In this document: piece by piece, positions 8,279 through 17,393 of the stretch | Position numbering within the stretch: the first letter of the stretch is position 1 | Layout: every line of letters begins with the position of its first letter | Assembly (NCBI RefSeq): GCF_009177095.1 | Contig: NZ_AP021861.1 | Coordinates: 5,748,501 to 5,812,500, forward strand | Direction: 5' to 3' | Source: Lacipirellula parvula | Lineage (GTDB): Bacteria; Planctomycetota; Planctomycetia; Pirellulales; Lacipirellulaceae | DNA length: 64,000 bases | The notes under the pieces: generated by a model | What the model was told of the DNA's origin: nothing | Seen by the model: the letters and a program-made list of their open reading frames with translations, nothing else | Databases searched by the model: none | Position numbers and translations under genes: made by a program

Positions 8279-10129
8279 ATGTCCGAATCTGCCAAGACCA
8301 TCGCCTTCGTCGTGCTCGGCGCCCTCGCCGTCGGCGCCGCTTATTTCATCGACCGCCCGACGGCACCGGTGAACGTCAACACGCTCGTGGGCACCACGCT
8401 CAATTCCGAGTTTGGAGTCGACGCGCCGAAACGGCTGCAAATCGTCAAGTTCGATCGAGAGACGGCCAAGACTAAGCAGTTCGAGGTCGCATCGACCGAT
8501 GGCGTGTGGCGCATTCCTTCGAAGCAAGACTATCCCGCGGACGCCACCCAGCAGATGGCTGCCGCCGCGAACGCATTGATTGACCGCAAAGTCCTCCGTG
8601 TCGCCGCTCAAACAGCGCAAGAACACGAAGCGCTCGGCGTCGTCGACCCGCAGTCGGCGAAGCTTGATTCGAATAGCGAAGGCGTCGGCACTCGCGTCGT
8701 GATGAGCGACGCCGATGGAAAAACGCTCGTCGACATGATCATCGGCAAGAAGGTGAAAGACGCCGAAGGTCAGCGCTACGTCCGCAACAGCAATCAAGAC
8801 GTCGTCTACATCGTCGAACTCGACCCAACCAGTCTCTCGACCGGCTTCGAGGACTGGATCGAAGACGACCTACTGCAACTCGCCCCGTTCGATTTGCAAT
8901 CGTTGTTCATCAACGACTACTCCGTCGAGCTAAGCTACGGCATGTCGCAAGACGGCCGCATTCAGACGCAAGTGAGTTGGGATCGCCGTAGCGAGATCAA
9001 GCTCGACTACGACGTCGAGGCCGCCAAGTGGGCGTTGAACGACCTCAAGGGCTACGATCGCTCAACGCAGCAGATGACCGAGCAGACGTTGCCTGCAGAC
9101 GACGAAGTCAATCAGGAAGCAATCGACAAGCTGCGCGACGGCCTGGATGATCTGTTGATTGTCGATATTGCCAAGAAGCCCACCGGCCTGAGCGACGACC
9201 TCAAGGCGGGCAGCGACTTCATGACGAACCAGGAGGCCTTCCGCGACCTCATCGACAAGGGCTTCTCGCCCGTACCGTTGAAGCCGGGAGCGCCGCCGGA
9301 GATTCTCTCCAGCGAAGGCGAGCTCGTCGCCACTCAGCGGGACGGCGTCGAATACGTCCTCCGTTTCGGTAAGTTGCAGTTGCAGACAGAGACCGCCGAG
9401 GGCGAGGCGCCGGTCGATCCCGCCGCCGCGGAGGAAGCCGCGAAAGCTGCCGCGGCTGAAGACGGCAAGGATCTGCGTCGCTATCTGTTCGTGATGGCCC
9501 GCTTCAACGAAGACGCGATCCCGAAGCCGCAACTCAAGGAGTTGCCGGGAACGGGCGACTCGACCGAAACGAAAGAAGAAGCGGCCCCGGCGGAAGCGGC
9601 CGAACCAGCCGCCGAGCCGAACCCCGAAGCAGCGGGCGGCGATCAGGCTGAGTCGCTGCAGAACAGCGAGCCGACCGACGAAACCGCTCCCGCTGATGCC
9701 GCCGGCGCAGCTGCAAAGCCCGCTACCGCTGAACCCGACGCCGAGAAGCCGGCGGAAGAGACTCCCGCCGCCGCGCCTGCAGCCCCCGCTAAACCAAGCG
9801 ACGAAGCGCCGGCGGCCGCTGAGAAACCGGCCGACCAACCCAGCGAAGATGCTGCCGCCGAGCGTGCAGCCATCGAGCAAGAGAATCAACGGCTTCAAGA
9901 CGAATACAACGAAACGGTCGCGAAGGGAAAGAAACGCGTCGCCGAGCTGAACCAACGCTTCGGCGATTGGTACTACGTCATTTCAAACGACGTCTACAAG
10001 CAAATCCATCTCAGCCGCGATCAGGTGTTCAAGAAGAAGGGTGCCGAAAGCGAGGGCGTTCCCGCCGACGATGCGAACCCGCTGCAAGGGTTGCCGAACC
10101 TGCCGATCGGCGCGCCGCCGGCGGAGTGA
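8279..10129 (+). CDS. DUF4340 domain-containing membrane-anchored protein
   Basis: 616 residues from the ATG at 8279 (MSESAKTIAF); the longer open frame from 8204 runs through the repeat and is unlikely. One N-terminal transmembrane helix (residues about 6-22) anchors the protein, with the rest outside the cytoplasmic membrane. Residues about 45-420 match the DUF4340 type, with two repeated beta-rich halves. Residues about 430-550 are a low-complexity Ala/Pro/Glu linker, followed by a coiled coil and a short conserved WYYVISNDVYKQI tail. DUF4340 genes habitually follow gldG-like genes, so it is probably the third component of the transporter. Role unknown. Confidence 0.85.
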   Translation: MSESAKTIAFVVLGALAVGAAYFIDRPTAPVNVNTLVGTTLNSEFGVDAPKRLQIVKFDRETAKTKQFEVASTDGVWRIPSKQDYPADATQQMAAAANALIDRKVLRVAAQTAQEHEALGVVDPQSAKLDSNSEGVGTRVVMSDADGKTLVDMIIGKKVKDAEGQRYVRNSNQDVVYIVELDPTSLSTGFEDWIEDDLLQLAPFDLQSLFINDYSVELSYGMSQDGRIQTQVSWDRRSEIKLDYDVEAAKWALNDLKGYDRSTQQMTEQTLPADDEVNQEAIDKLRDGLDDLLIVDIAKKPTGLSDDLKAGSDFMTNQEAFRDLIDKGFSPVPLKPGAPPEILSSEGELVATQRDGVEYVLRFGKLQLQTETAEGEAPVDPAAAEEAAKAAAAEDGKDLRRYLFVMARFNEDAIPKPQLKELPGTGDSTETKEEAAPAEAAEPAAEPNPEAAGGDQAESLQNSEPTDETAPADAAGAAAKPATAEPDAEKPAEETPAAAPAAPAKPSDEAPAAAEKPADQPSEDAAAERAAIEQENQRLQDEYNETVAKGKKRVAELNQRFGDWYYVISNDVYKQIHLSRDQVFKKKGAESEGVPADDANPLQGLPNLPIGAPPAE

Positions 10130-10132
10130 TAA

Positions 10133-10209
10133 AAGCCACCGGCTCTGCCGGTGGACGAAGTGGGAGCTGACCGCACGTTCGTTGCGTCCACCGGCGGAGC
10201 CGGTGGCTT
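10133..10209. repeat. Nested inverted repeat, REP-like; probable terminator
   Basis: Two 25-bp arms (10133-10157 and 10185-10209) are complementary at 24 of 25 positions. Each arm is itself a perfect small hairpin (CCACCGGC-TCT-GCCGGTGG and its partner), giving a palindrome of palindromes. It lies directly after the stop of the DUF4340 gene and before a convergent gene, so it can end transcription from both sides. The structure resembles bacterial REP/BIME elements. Confidence 0.75.
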
Positions 10210-10245
10210 GGATGGTTTAGCGCTCGGCGTTCTAACCGCACCGGT

Positions 10246-10569
10246 TCACGCAGACGCCACGCTGCCCAACTCCCGCAGCAACTCCAGCGTGTAAATCCCC
10301 GTGTCGTGCCCGTCGCTAAAGTCGATGCCGTAGGCGTACCGCCCCGCCGGCTCCATCGAGGCAATCCGCAGCGGGCGGATTTCAGCGGGACTAAGGACCG
10401 TGAGCGTCGTCGCTGGCGGCGGCTCCGCCGACTGTTTTTCGCGGCACGAGGCGCACGGGCAGCCCTCGCGGAGTTCGCGAATCGTGTACTCGCGCACTTG
10501 CCCGTCGCTCCAGACGATTCGCAGTCGCTCGGGCGACGTCAGTTTGAGTTCGGTCGGATGAATCGTCAC
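10246..10569 (-). CDS. DUF971 domain-containing protein
   Basis: 107 residues matching the DUF971 family (N-terminal domain of gamma-butyrobetaine hydroxylase type). Features are the LRIVWSDG start of the domain, a CPCASCREK cysteine cluster able to bind zinc, and the IDFSDGHDTGIYTLELLREL ending characteristic of the family. Stand-alone DUF971 proteins are common in bacteria and have been linked to Fe-S cluster or tRNA modification settings, but their role is not settled. The ATG overlaps the stop of the upstream minus-strand gene (10566-10569), so the two are translated together. Confidence 0.85.
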   Translation of the reverse strand: MTIHPTELKLTSPERLRIVWSDGQVREYTIRELREGCPCASCREKQSAEPPPATTLTVLSPAEIRPLRIASMEPAGRYAYGIDFSDGHDTGIYTLELLRELGSVASA

Positions 10570-11855
10570 GCACTTTCCCCTACGCGGCGCTCGTCGATGA
10601 AACGGCGCCCTTTTCCTTCAAACCGCGGCAACGACGCCGGCGGCGCCAACGCCACTTCAATCTTCAGCCCCAGTCGCAGCGACATCGCTTCCGCGATGCG
10701 CTCCGGGGCCGACCGTTGATCTTCCACTTCCACAAGCAGTTCGTCCATGGCGCCCCGCTTGCGAGCCGTGAGGCGATACTCGACCACTTCCGGGAAACTG
10801 CGAAGAATCTCCTCGACGGCCGACGGAAAGATGTTCACGCCGCGGATGATCATCATCTGATCAGCACGACCGAGCACGCCGCCCTCCAGCAACACGAACC
10901 GATTGCCGCCGCTACCGCGCCACGACGGCCGCACCAAATCGCCCGTCTGGTAGCGGATGATCGGCAATCCGTATCGACCAAGCGACGTGAGCAGCAGGCG
11001 AGCCAGCTCGCCCTCGCCGGCAGGCCGACCGGTTTCGACCGACTGGAACTCGGCGATGAATTCGCTTTCCAGCACATGGACGCCGCGCCGCTCGGCGTCG
11101 GCATACCCCCACGGCCCGACCTCGCTGGCGCCGGCATGGTCGACGACGCGCGCTTGCCAAGCTGCTTCGATCCGCTCCCGCACTGCCGGAATCGATCCTC
11201 CCGGTTCGCCGGCGACGATGATCCGCGTGACCGATGACGACGCCAAATCGAACCCGCACTCCGCGGCGACTTCAACGAGGTGCAACGCATAGGTCGGCGT
11301 GCAGAGCAGAATCGTCGGCCGGGTTCGTTCGATGAGATCGAGCCGCGCCCGCGAATTCATCCCGCCGCCGGGAATGACGAGCGCTCCGCGCGCGACGAGC
11401 GCATCGTGAGCGCTCCAGAATCCGATGAACGGCCCGAACGAAAACGCCAACATCGCGCGATCGGCAACGGTCGTCTCCGCGGCGTCGAGCACGAACTGCC
11501 AGCAGCCGATCCACCACCGCCAGTCCTCGGCCGTGTCGTACACCGGCATCGGCCGGCCGTGCGTTCCCGACGTTTGGTGGAAGCGGACGTAACGTTCGAT
11601 CGGCCAAGTGCGATTGGCGGGCAACTCGTCCGGTTCGCAGTCGGCGATCAGTTCCGCTTTCGCCGTCGTCGGCAGCGCGGCCAGATCCGCCAGCGAACCG
11701 AGCGGAAGCGAAACGCCCGCTAACTTATGAGCGTAAAACGAGTTCTCTGCTACGGCGCGAGCGAGCGTTGTGTTCAGCCGATCGAGTTGCAGCATTTCGA
11801 GCGACGCGCGATCGAGCGATTCCACCTCTCGCCGTTGTTCAAAATTCAATTCCAT
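10566..11855 (-). CDS. Phenylacetate-CoA ligase-like AMP-forming enzyme
   Basis: 429 residues of the adenylate-forming (ANL) superfamily, PaaK-like branch. The P-loop analogue reads FHQTSGTHGRPMP, a GEPGG motif lies in the middle, the adenine-binding YRTGD-type motif reads YQTGDLV, and a GRADQMMIIRGVNIFPSAVE hinge motif introduces the small C-terminal domain. Length fits PaaK-like proteins (430-440). It should activate a carboxylic acid, probably aromatic, to an acyl-CoA through an acyl-adenylate. No other phenylacetate pathway gene is nearby, so the true substrate is open. It is coupled to the DUF971 gene downstream. Confidence 0.85.
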   Translation of the reverse strand: MELNFEQRREVESLDRASLEMLQLDRLNTTLARAVAENSFYAHKLAGVSLPLGSLADLAALPTTAKAELIADCEPDELPANRTWPIERYVRFHQTSGTHGRPMPVYDTAEDWRWWIGCWQFVLDAAETTVADRAMLAFSFGPFIGFWSAHDALVARGALVIPGGGMNSRARLDLIERTRPTILLCTPTYALHLVEVAAECGFDLASSSVTRIIVAGEPGGSIPAVRERIEAAWQARVVDHAGASEVGPWGYADAERRGVHVLESEFIAEFQSVETGRPAGEGELARLLLTSLGRYGLPIIRYQTGDLVRPSWRGSGGNRFVLLEGGVLGRADQMMIIRGVNIFPSAVEEILRSFPEVVEYRLTARKRGAMDELLVEVEDQRSAPERIAEAMSLRLGLKIEVALAPPASLPRFEGKGRRFIDERRVGESA

Positions 11856-11882
11856 GGCCCATTCGCGAGAGTGGTCGATGAA

Positions 11883-13154
11883 TCACTCCGCAGGCAAGCA
11901 GGCGAGCGAAGATTCAGTCCGTAGAAACATCTTACCCTGATGAATGGCCGGCGTCGCATGGGAGGCTTGCCCGAGCTGTGAGCGCCCCAGCAGCTTGAAC
12001 TCGTCGGCCGCGGCGATGCAGACGACCTCTCCCTCGGCGTCAACGCAATAAATACGCTCGCCCGCCGCCACCGGCGACCCGTAGTAGTTGCCGCCGATCC
12101 GTTTCGTCCAGGCCGGCTCGCCGTCGACGGCGGAGTAGCACGCCACGACGCCCCGGTCGCTCCACACGAACAGCTTGTCGCCGATCGCAAGCGGCGTCGG
12201 CACCTGCGGCAGGCTCTTTTTCAACTCATACGCAATCTCGGGCTCATCGCCATCGCCGGTCGCCGGGCGCACGGCGGTGAGTTGCTTGCCGTTCCCCCCT
12301 TCCCCGCTGCCGCTCAGAATCATTCCCGCAGCGAGGAACGGCGAGTTCACGCAGCGAGCCGCGTAGAATTCAGGCAGCTGCCAGACCACGGCTCCATCGG
12401 CCGGCGCGAGCGCGGCGATCCCGTCGGCCGAACTGCAGACGACGATCTGCGGCTCGCCGTTCGCGGCTTCGTATACGAGCGGCGTGGCGTACGATTCGGT
12501 CCCCGCTTGTCGCGGCCGTCGCCAGCGTTCGTTGCCGGTCGCTGCGTCCAGCCCCGCAATGAAGCTCTCACCCATGTGGTCGTTTGCTACGATCAGCAGA
12601 TCATCCAGCAAAATCGGCGAGTTACCGGAGCCATGCTTGTAGTCGGCGGCGCCGAGCTCCCGCTGCCACGCCGGCTCGCCCGCATGCGTCACGGCAGCTG
12701 CATGGAGCACGCCATCTGCGGTCCACGTGACGTAGATGCGTTCATCGTCGACGGTCGGCGTGCCGGAAGCGTAGCTATTGGCGGCGTGGAGCGAATGCGC
12801 TGAAGCGGCGAACTCGCGCTTCCACAGCGTCTCGCCGCTCGCTGCGTCGATGGCGAGCAGCGTCATCGCTCCGGTGGTCGGATCGCCGGCGGTGACAAAG
12901 ATCTTGTCGCCCCAGCCAACCGGACTGCTATGCCCCTTGCCCGGCAGATCAACGCGCCAAAGGTAGGCTTCCTCGCTCCACTCGACGGGGAACGTCACGT
13001 CGGACGCCACGCCCGAGCCGTTCGGTCCGCGGAATCGCGTCCAGTTCTCGCCAGCCTGCGTTCTGCCGCCTAGCGGACCGAAAACCGCCGCTCCGAGCGC
13101 GAGCGCTACGACGGCGCGGCCAGCACATCGACTCCAGCTACCGCTCGATCCCAT
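11883..13154 (-). CDS. Exported PQQ-like beta-propeller repeat protein
   Basis: 423 residues from the ATG at 13154, which overlaps the end of the upstream regulator gene by 17 bases. An N-terminal signal segment (VVALALGAAVFGPLGG) directs export. The rest is a series of about seven beta-propeller blades with the recurrent core A-x-D-x-x-x-G-x-x-x-W and G-x-x-x-Y patterns (for example GDKIFVTAGD, ERIYVTWTADG). PQQ-like WD-type proteins of this kind are abundant in planctomycetes and mostly lack the residues of real PQQ dehydrogenases. Role unknown; probably a periplasmic scaffold or binding protein. Confidence 0.85.
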   Translation of the reverse strand: MGSSGSWSRCAGRAVVALALGAAVFGPLGGRTQAGENWTRFRGPNGSGVASDVTFPVEWSEEAYLWRVDLPGKGHSSPVGWGDKIFVTAGDPTTGAMTLLAIDAASGETLWKREFAASAHSLHAANSYASGTPTVDDERIYVTWTADGVLHAAAVTHAGEPAWQRELGAADYKHGSGNSPILLDDLLIVANDHMGESFIAGLDAATGNERWRRPRQAGTESYATPLVYEAANGEPQIVVCSSADGIAALAPADGAVVWQLPEFYAARCVNSPFLAAGMILSGSGEGGNGKQLTAVRPATGDGDEPEIAYELKKSLPQVPTPLAIGDKLFVWSDRGVVACYSAVDGEPAWTKRIGGNYYGSPVAAGERIYCVDAEGEVVCIAAADEFKLLGRSQLGQASHATPAIHQGKMFLRTESSLACLPAE

Positions 13155-15000
13155 AAAGTTCGATCTTTCGATAGAGAGTCGCCCGACCGATTGCGAGCAG
13201 CTTAGCCGCATCAGGGACGTTGCCGTCGCAGCGGCGGAGCGCCTCGAGAATCAACTTCTTTTCCCAAACATCAATCTGCAGCGAATCAAGCTGATCGCCT
13301 CCCGAGTCGCGGAGGCCGAGGTCGCGGGGCAGGATTTCATCTTCGTCTGCGAGCACCACGGCGCTGTCGAGCACATTCCGCAGCTGCCTGACGTTGCCCG
13401 GCCAGCGATAGCTCAGCAACTTGGCGCGTGCGGCGTCGCTCATCTGCAAATGCGGCCGACCGCGCTCCCGGCGATAGTAGCTGAGGAAGAAATCGATCAG
13501 CAGCTCGATGTCTCCCTCGCGATCGCGCAACGGCGGGATGTAGAGCTCGAAGACGCTCAGCCGGTAGTAAAGATCTTCGCGGAACTTTTTCTCGCGGACG
13601 TACGTCTGCAGGTCTTGGTTCGTCGCGGCGATCACCCGCACGTCCACGCGAACTTCCTGCGTGGCGCCGACCGGCAGGAAAGGATGGCCTTCCAAAATCC
13701 GCAGCAACTTGGCTTGCCCTTCGAGCGGCAGTTCGCCAACTTCGTCGAGGAACAACGTGCCCAGGTCGGCCTGCTGAAAGAAGCCGATGTGGTCGCGATC
13801 GGCGCTCGTGAACGAACCCGCCTTATGCCCGAAGAGCTGGCTCTCCATCAGGTCGGCGGGGATTGCAGCGCAGTTCACCGAGATCATCTGCCGATCGGCG
13901 CGATGGCTGCCGCGATGAATCGCCCGCGCGACGAGTTCCTTGCCGGAACCGCTCTCGCCGCGCACCAACACGCAGCCCGGCGCGCGGCTGACGCGTTCGA
14001 TCTTACCCTTGAGCGTCCGCATCGGCTTGCTCTCGCCGATGAGCTCATCGTAGCCCGGCGACGAGCGGACGAGCTGCTTGTAGTCGCTCTGCAGCGAAAT
14101 GTGGGCTCGCGCCCGCACGAGCGCGATTACCACCAGATTCGCCACCGCAATGATGAAATCAAAATCGGACTGCCTGAAGCGGCCCGCTTCGAGGTAAACG
14201 TGAATGGCGCCAACCGTCTGCCGTTCGCCGTCGCGGCTCTTCCGCACGAGCGGCGCGCACACCGCGTCCGCGAAGTGCTCGACCTTCTTCGCCTCGCCGC
14301 CCGCCGCTTGGTTGGCAACCCACACGGCATGGCCCTGGCTCAGCACCAATTCGGTGAGATTTTTGTTAAGCGTCACGCGATCGGCCGCTCCGACCGGAAT
14401 CACCAGCTTCGGCTTGAGTTGATCTTCGTCATCGACCCACAAGAACCCCACGACCGCTGCCTGCGTGCGAACCTTCAGCAGTTCGAGCGAAACGCGAATC
14501 ACCTCGTCGGGATCGTCGCAGCCCAGGAGCCGAATCGACAACTGGTAGAGCAGCATCAGCTCCTGCACCTGCTCCGGCGTCGGCAGCGCGGCCAACACCT
14601 CTTCATTGCTCTGGCGCACGGCGATCGGCAGGTCTTGCACGATCGTCTGCGTCTGCCCGCCGCCGTCGCCCTGCGCCGTCGCCGGTTCGTCGGAGAGGCG
14701 GAACTCAAACTCGTTGCTGCCAAGCTTGATCTGGTTCCCGTCCGCCAGCGTCGCATCGGTAATCTTCTGCCCATTGACCATCGTGCCGTTGCGGCTGCCT
14801 TGGTCGTCGATCACCCACCGTTCGCCATCCTCGTAATGGATGATGGCGTGGACCCGCGAGCAGAGCGGGTCGGTGAGCGAAATATGGCAGTCGGTGCCGC
14901 GGCCGAGGAGCGTGTCGCGCGAGGGATCGAGCGGGAAGTTCGTTCCCGAGTGCTTGCCGGTAAGGATGGTCAGATAAGCGTACACAGCGAAGCCACGCAT
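13138..15000 (-). CDS. FHA-GAF-AAA+ sigma-54-type activator with Fis-type HTH
   Basis: 620 residues from ATG 15000 (MRGFAVYAYL); an upstream extension to 15129 is open but looks non-coding. Order: FHA phosphothreonine-binding domain (about 8-95, with LGRGTDCHISL and RNGTMVNGQ motifs), GAF sensor domain (about 150-300), AAA+ domain with Walker A GESGSGKE and Walker B-type LGTLFLDEVGELP, then a Fis-type helix-turn-helix at the end (DAAKLLAIGRATLYRKIELY). The sigma-54 contact loop, normally GAFTGA, reads GSFTSA. It should be an enhancer-binding regulator responding to Ser/Thr phosphorylation. The altered loop makes sigma-54 contact uncertain. Confidence 0.9.
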   Translation of the reverse strand: MRGFAVYAYLTILTGKHSGTNFPLDPSRDTLLGRGTDCHISLTDPLCSRVHAIIHYEDGERWVIDDQGSRNGTMVNGQKITDATLADGNQIKLGSNEFEFRLSDEPATAQGDGGGQTQTIVQDLPIAVRQSNEEVLAALPTPEQVQELMLLYQLSIRLLGCDDPDEVIRVSLELLKVRTQAAVVGFLWVDDEDQLKPKLVIPVGAADRVTLNKNLTELVLSQGHAVWVANQAAGGEAKKVEHFADAVCAPLVRKSRDGERQTVGAIHVYLEAGRFRQSDFDFIIAVANLVVIALVRARAHISLQSDYKQLVRSSPGYDELIGESKPMRTLKGKIERVSRAPGCVLVRGESGSGKELVARAIHRGSHRADRQMISVNCAAIPADLMESQLFGHKAGSFTSADRDHIGFFQQADLGTLFLDEVGELPLEGQAKLLRILEGHPFLPVGATQEVRVDVRVIAATNQDLQTYVREKKFREDLYYRLSVFELYIPPLRDREGDIELLIDFFLSYYRRERGRPHLQMSDAARAKLLSYRWPGNVRQLRNVLDSAVVLADEDEILPRDLGLRDSGGDQLDSLQIDVWEKKLILEALRRCDGNVPDAAKLLAIGRATLYRKIELYGIER

Positions 15001-15219
15001 TCCGTGCGGCGGGAAGAAATTGCCTGCGTCAATCGTAACGGACCGGCGGGGCGTTGGAAACGCAGCGGCCGCGGCGATTCGGGCCGAAAACAGCCGCGAA
15101 AAGGCGTTGGAGAAGCGGCGGGAATTCATCGAATCAGCCGACTCAGCCCGCCTTGTGGGAGTCGGCCCTCTCCAGTAAACTCGGTAGCTTCCCTACGGTT
15201 CGCCACGGCGAACCAGGAT

Positions 15220-15294
15220 CGGGCTGTAGCTCAGCTTGGCTAGAGCGCTGCGTTCGGGACGCAGAGGTCGAAGGTTCAAATCCTTTCAGCCCGA
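15220..15294 (+). tRNA. tRNA-Pro, anticodon CGG
   Basis: A 75-nt cloverleaf. The acceptor stem CGGGCTG pairs fully with CAGCCCG, and C1-G72 is typical of bacterial tRNA-Pro. The anticodon stem CTGCG/CGCAG encloses the loop TTCGGGA with anticodon CGG at 15255-15257. The T arm has GAAGG, loop TTCAAAT and CCTTT (one G-T pair). The discriminator base is A at 15294, and CCA is not encoded. An integrase gene starts 121 bp downstream, so the 3' end of this tRNA is the likely integration site. Confidence 0.95.
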
Positions 15295-15369
15295 CTCTCT
15301 TAAATCTCGCCGAAATAAGAGTTTCTGTTACCTGCCGACGTTCGGCAGTGCGGCGTTTCCCTCAGCCAA

Positions 15370-15387
15370 AAACGGTAAATACCGTTT
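15370..15387. promoter_or_regulatory. 18-bp perfect palindrome upstream of integrase
   Basis: AAACGGTAAATACCGTTT: two perfect 8-bp arms around AA, ending 28 bases before the integrase ATG. Its position suggests an operator for a regulator of the integrase, or a recombinase arm-binding site. No downstream T-run is present, so it is not a terminator. Confidence 0.45.
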
Positions 15388-15415
15388 GTGGCTCGCTCTA
15401 AGGGAGATCCGCATC

Positions 15416-16594
15416 ATGCCGTGGCCAGCTAACCACCTGCCCAAGTACCGCAAGCATCGCGCGAGCGGCCAAGCCGTCGTCACCCTAAGCGGCCGCGATC
15501 ACTACCTCGGCCCCCACGGGACGAAGGCAAGCAGAGACTTTTACGACCGGCTGATCGCTGAATGGCTTCAGCATCAACGCCAGCCAGTGCCGGAAGGCTC
15601 AGACACGATTACCGTCGTCGAACTCTGTGCGCGCTACCTGAAGTTCGCCCAGGCCTACTACCAGAAAGACGGACGCTGCACCAAGGTGACGCCAGCCGTG
15701 AAAGCGTGCATCAAATACCTGCGTGCTTGGTACGGTCGAGAACCTGCCACGGAGTTCGGGCCGTTGGCTCTAAAGTCGGTTCGCCAACGAATGGTCGCCG
15801 ATGGTTTGTCTCGACGATACGTCAACGATCACGTCGCTCGTATCAAGCGAATGTTTAAATGGGCCGTCGCCGAGGAACTGGTGCCGCCCGCAACCTACCA
15901 AGCCCTAACGGCCGTCTCCGGCCTGAAACGGGGAAGAACTGAGGCGCGCGAGCCTGCCCCGATCCTCCCGGTAGACGATGCGGCAGTCGAAGCAACGCTG
16001 GAACATCTCCCCGAAGTCGTGGCTGATATGGTGCGACTTCAGAGCGTTACGGGGATGCGTCCGGCTGAAGTGTGCATTGTTCGCCCCTGCGACATCGACC
16101 GCTCGGCAGACGTTTGGCTCTACCGACCGGCATCGCACAAGACGCAGCATCGCGGGCGAGAGCGAACCGTTTTCTTGGGGAAGACCGCGCAGGCCGTCTT
16201 GCTCAAGTACCTGGCCCGTGCAGCAGAAACCTACTGCTTCCGCCCCTGCGACAGCGAGCAAAAGCGCCTGGCCGTTGCTCATGCGAACCGCAAAACCCCG
16301 CTCACAGCGGGAAATCGTCCCGGCACTAACCGCAGCGCCAATCCGGCACGGAAGCCAGGCGAGCGGTACGCCGTAGACGCCTATCGCCGCGCAATAACCA
16401 GAGCCTGCGAGGTCGCGGAGATTGAGCATTGGGCGCCCAATCGCCTCCGCCACTCGTACGCAACGCGGGTCAGAAAGGAATGCGGCCTCGAAGCGGCGCA
16501 AGTCGCACTTGGCCACAGTTCGGCAGATGTGACGCAAATCTACGCAGAACGGGATTTGAACTACGGAATCGAGGTTGCACGACGCATCGGCTGA
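15416..16594 (+). CDS. Tyrosine recombinase / integrase of tRNA-Pro element
   Basis: 392 residues, ATG 15416 preceded by AGGGAGA at suitable spacing. The N-terminal part (about 1-60) is basic; the SAM-like core-binding domain spans about 65-170; the catalytic domain about 180-390. The active-site set is visible: Arg in TGMRPAEV, Lys region HKTQHRG, HxxR in RLRHSYATRV, His in LGHSSADVT and the nucleophile Tyr in QIYAERD. It should catalyse site-specific integration and excision at the adjacent tRNA-Pro. The two genes behind it on the same strand look like element cargo. A decayed relative of its N-terminal domain occurs at 57761-57967. Confidence 0.93.
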   Translation: MPWPANHLPKYRKHRASGQAVVTLSGRDHYLGPHGTKASRDFYDRLIAEWLQHQRQPVPEGSDTITVVELCARYLKFAQAYYQKDGRCTKVTPAVKACIKYLRAWYGREPATEFGPLALKSVRQRMVADGLSRRYVNDHVARIKRMFKWAVAEELVPPATYQALTAVSGLKRGRTEAREPAPILPVDDAAVEATLEHLPEVVADMVRLQSVTGMRPAEVCIVRPCDIDRSADVWLYRPASHKTQHRGRERTVFLGKTAQAVLLKYLARAAETYCFRPCDSEQKRLAVAHANRKTPLTAGNRPGTNRSANPARKPGERYAVDAYRRAITRACEVAEIEHWAPNRLRHSYATRVRKECGLEAAQVALGHSSADVTQIYAERDLNYGIEVARRIG

Positions 16595-16642
16595 AATCGC
16601 GTCAATTCGGGTAGGGAAAGGCTGCACTCAAGCAGGCGATCT

Positions 16643-17308
16643 ATGGCATCGAAAAAGCGTAAAAAGTCGGACAATGCGCAAGGCATCTACCCCAAGAATA
16701 TTGAGCTGGCGCCGGAAGTTTTCAGCGAGTTTCGCCGGAAGTTCGCCAGAAAGTCAGCCTTTCCTAACCCGTTAGTTCGCATCAGCGACGATCTCAAACT
16801 ACTAATCGAAGCCTCTCGGACTGACGACGACGAAGAGTGGCGAGCCTACGCCGCAGCGTCACATGGCCTAACCGCGGCCGATGCCGCAGATCCTGACGTT
16901 GTCGCCGACGCAAATCAGGCTTGGGCGCTCTGTCGGGAATCTGCGAGTTTCGCCGAATTGGAATTTCCGCCGGCCGTCGTCGATCAACGAAAACTGTTTG
17001 AGTTACTGGAAAAGACGCTGCGATTGGGACGATTGCTGGAGAAATTGCACGTGCGAGCATTTGAAGATGCCGTGCGAGAGAGCAACTCAAGAAAACCGGG
17101 ACAACGGCGCGCAGCCGCGATCACGAACTCAGCCCATGTCGAGCAACACGACAAGTATCAGCCGCTGGTCAATGAAGCGATGCGAGCCAATGGCATCAAA
17201 TATACGCCTGCCGCTGAACAGGTCGCCCGCCAGCTAGGCGTCTCCGCGAAAACCGTCTTGCGCCATACGACGAACCCGAATACCCAATCTGCCCCCCGCC
17301 CGGAGTAG
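16643..17308 (+). CDS. Hypothetical accessory protein with C-terminal HTH-like segment
   Basis: 221 residues, 48 bp after the integrase on the same strand. The N-terminus is basic (MASKKRKKSD) and the middle is helical and acidic. Near the end (about 190-212) PAAEQVARQLGVSAKTVLRH has the spacing of a helix-turn-helix. Not recognised as a named family. Location between an integrase and a DUF1580 gene suggests a DNA-binding accessory or regulatory protein of the integrative element. Confidence 0.6.
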   Translation: MASKKRKKSDNAQGIYPKNIELAPEVFSEFRRKFARKSAFPNPLVRISDDLKLLIEASRTDDDEEWRAYAAASHGLTAADAADPDVVADANQAWALCRESASFAELEFPPAVVDQRKLFELLEKTLRLGRLLEKLHVRAFEDAVRESNSRKPGQRRAAAITNSAHVEQHDKYQPLVNEAMRANGIKYTPAAEQVARQLGVSAKTVLRHTTNPNTQSAPRPE

Positions 17309-17393
17309 GTCACCGCTGGGCGTTGTCCTATTTCCTGCCCACTCAATCGATTGCAATCCTCCTTATTCAGTCTTGCGAATAAGAGGCCTGCAA

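Noticed and set aside
9062-9955. Open frame of 297 codons on the minus strand
   Set aside because: Antisense shadow of the DUF4340 gene; Gly/Arg/Phe-rich.
13450-15243. Open frame of 597 codons on the plus strand
   Set aside because: It is antisense to the sigma-54-type activator, whose domains are clear. The antisense translation is Arg/Ala/His-rich and has no domains.
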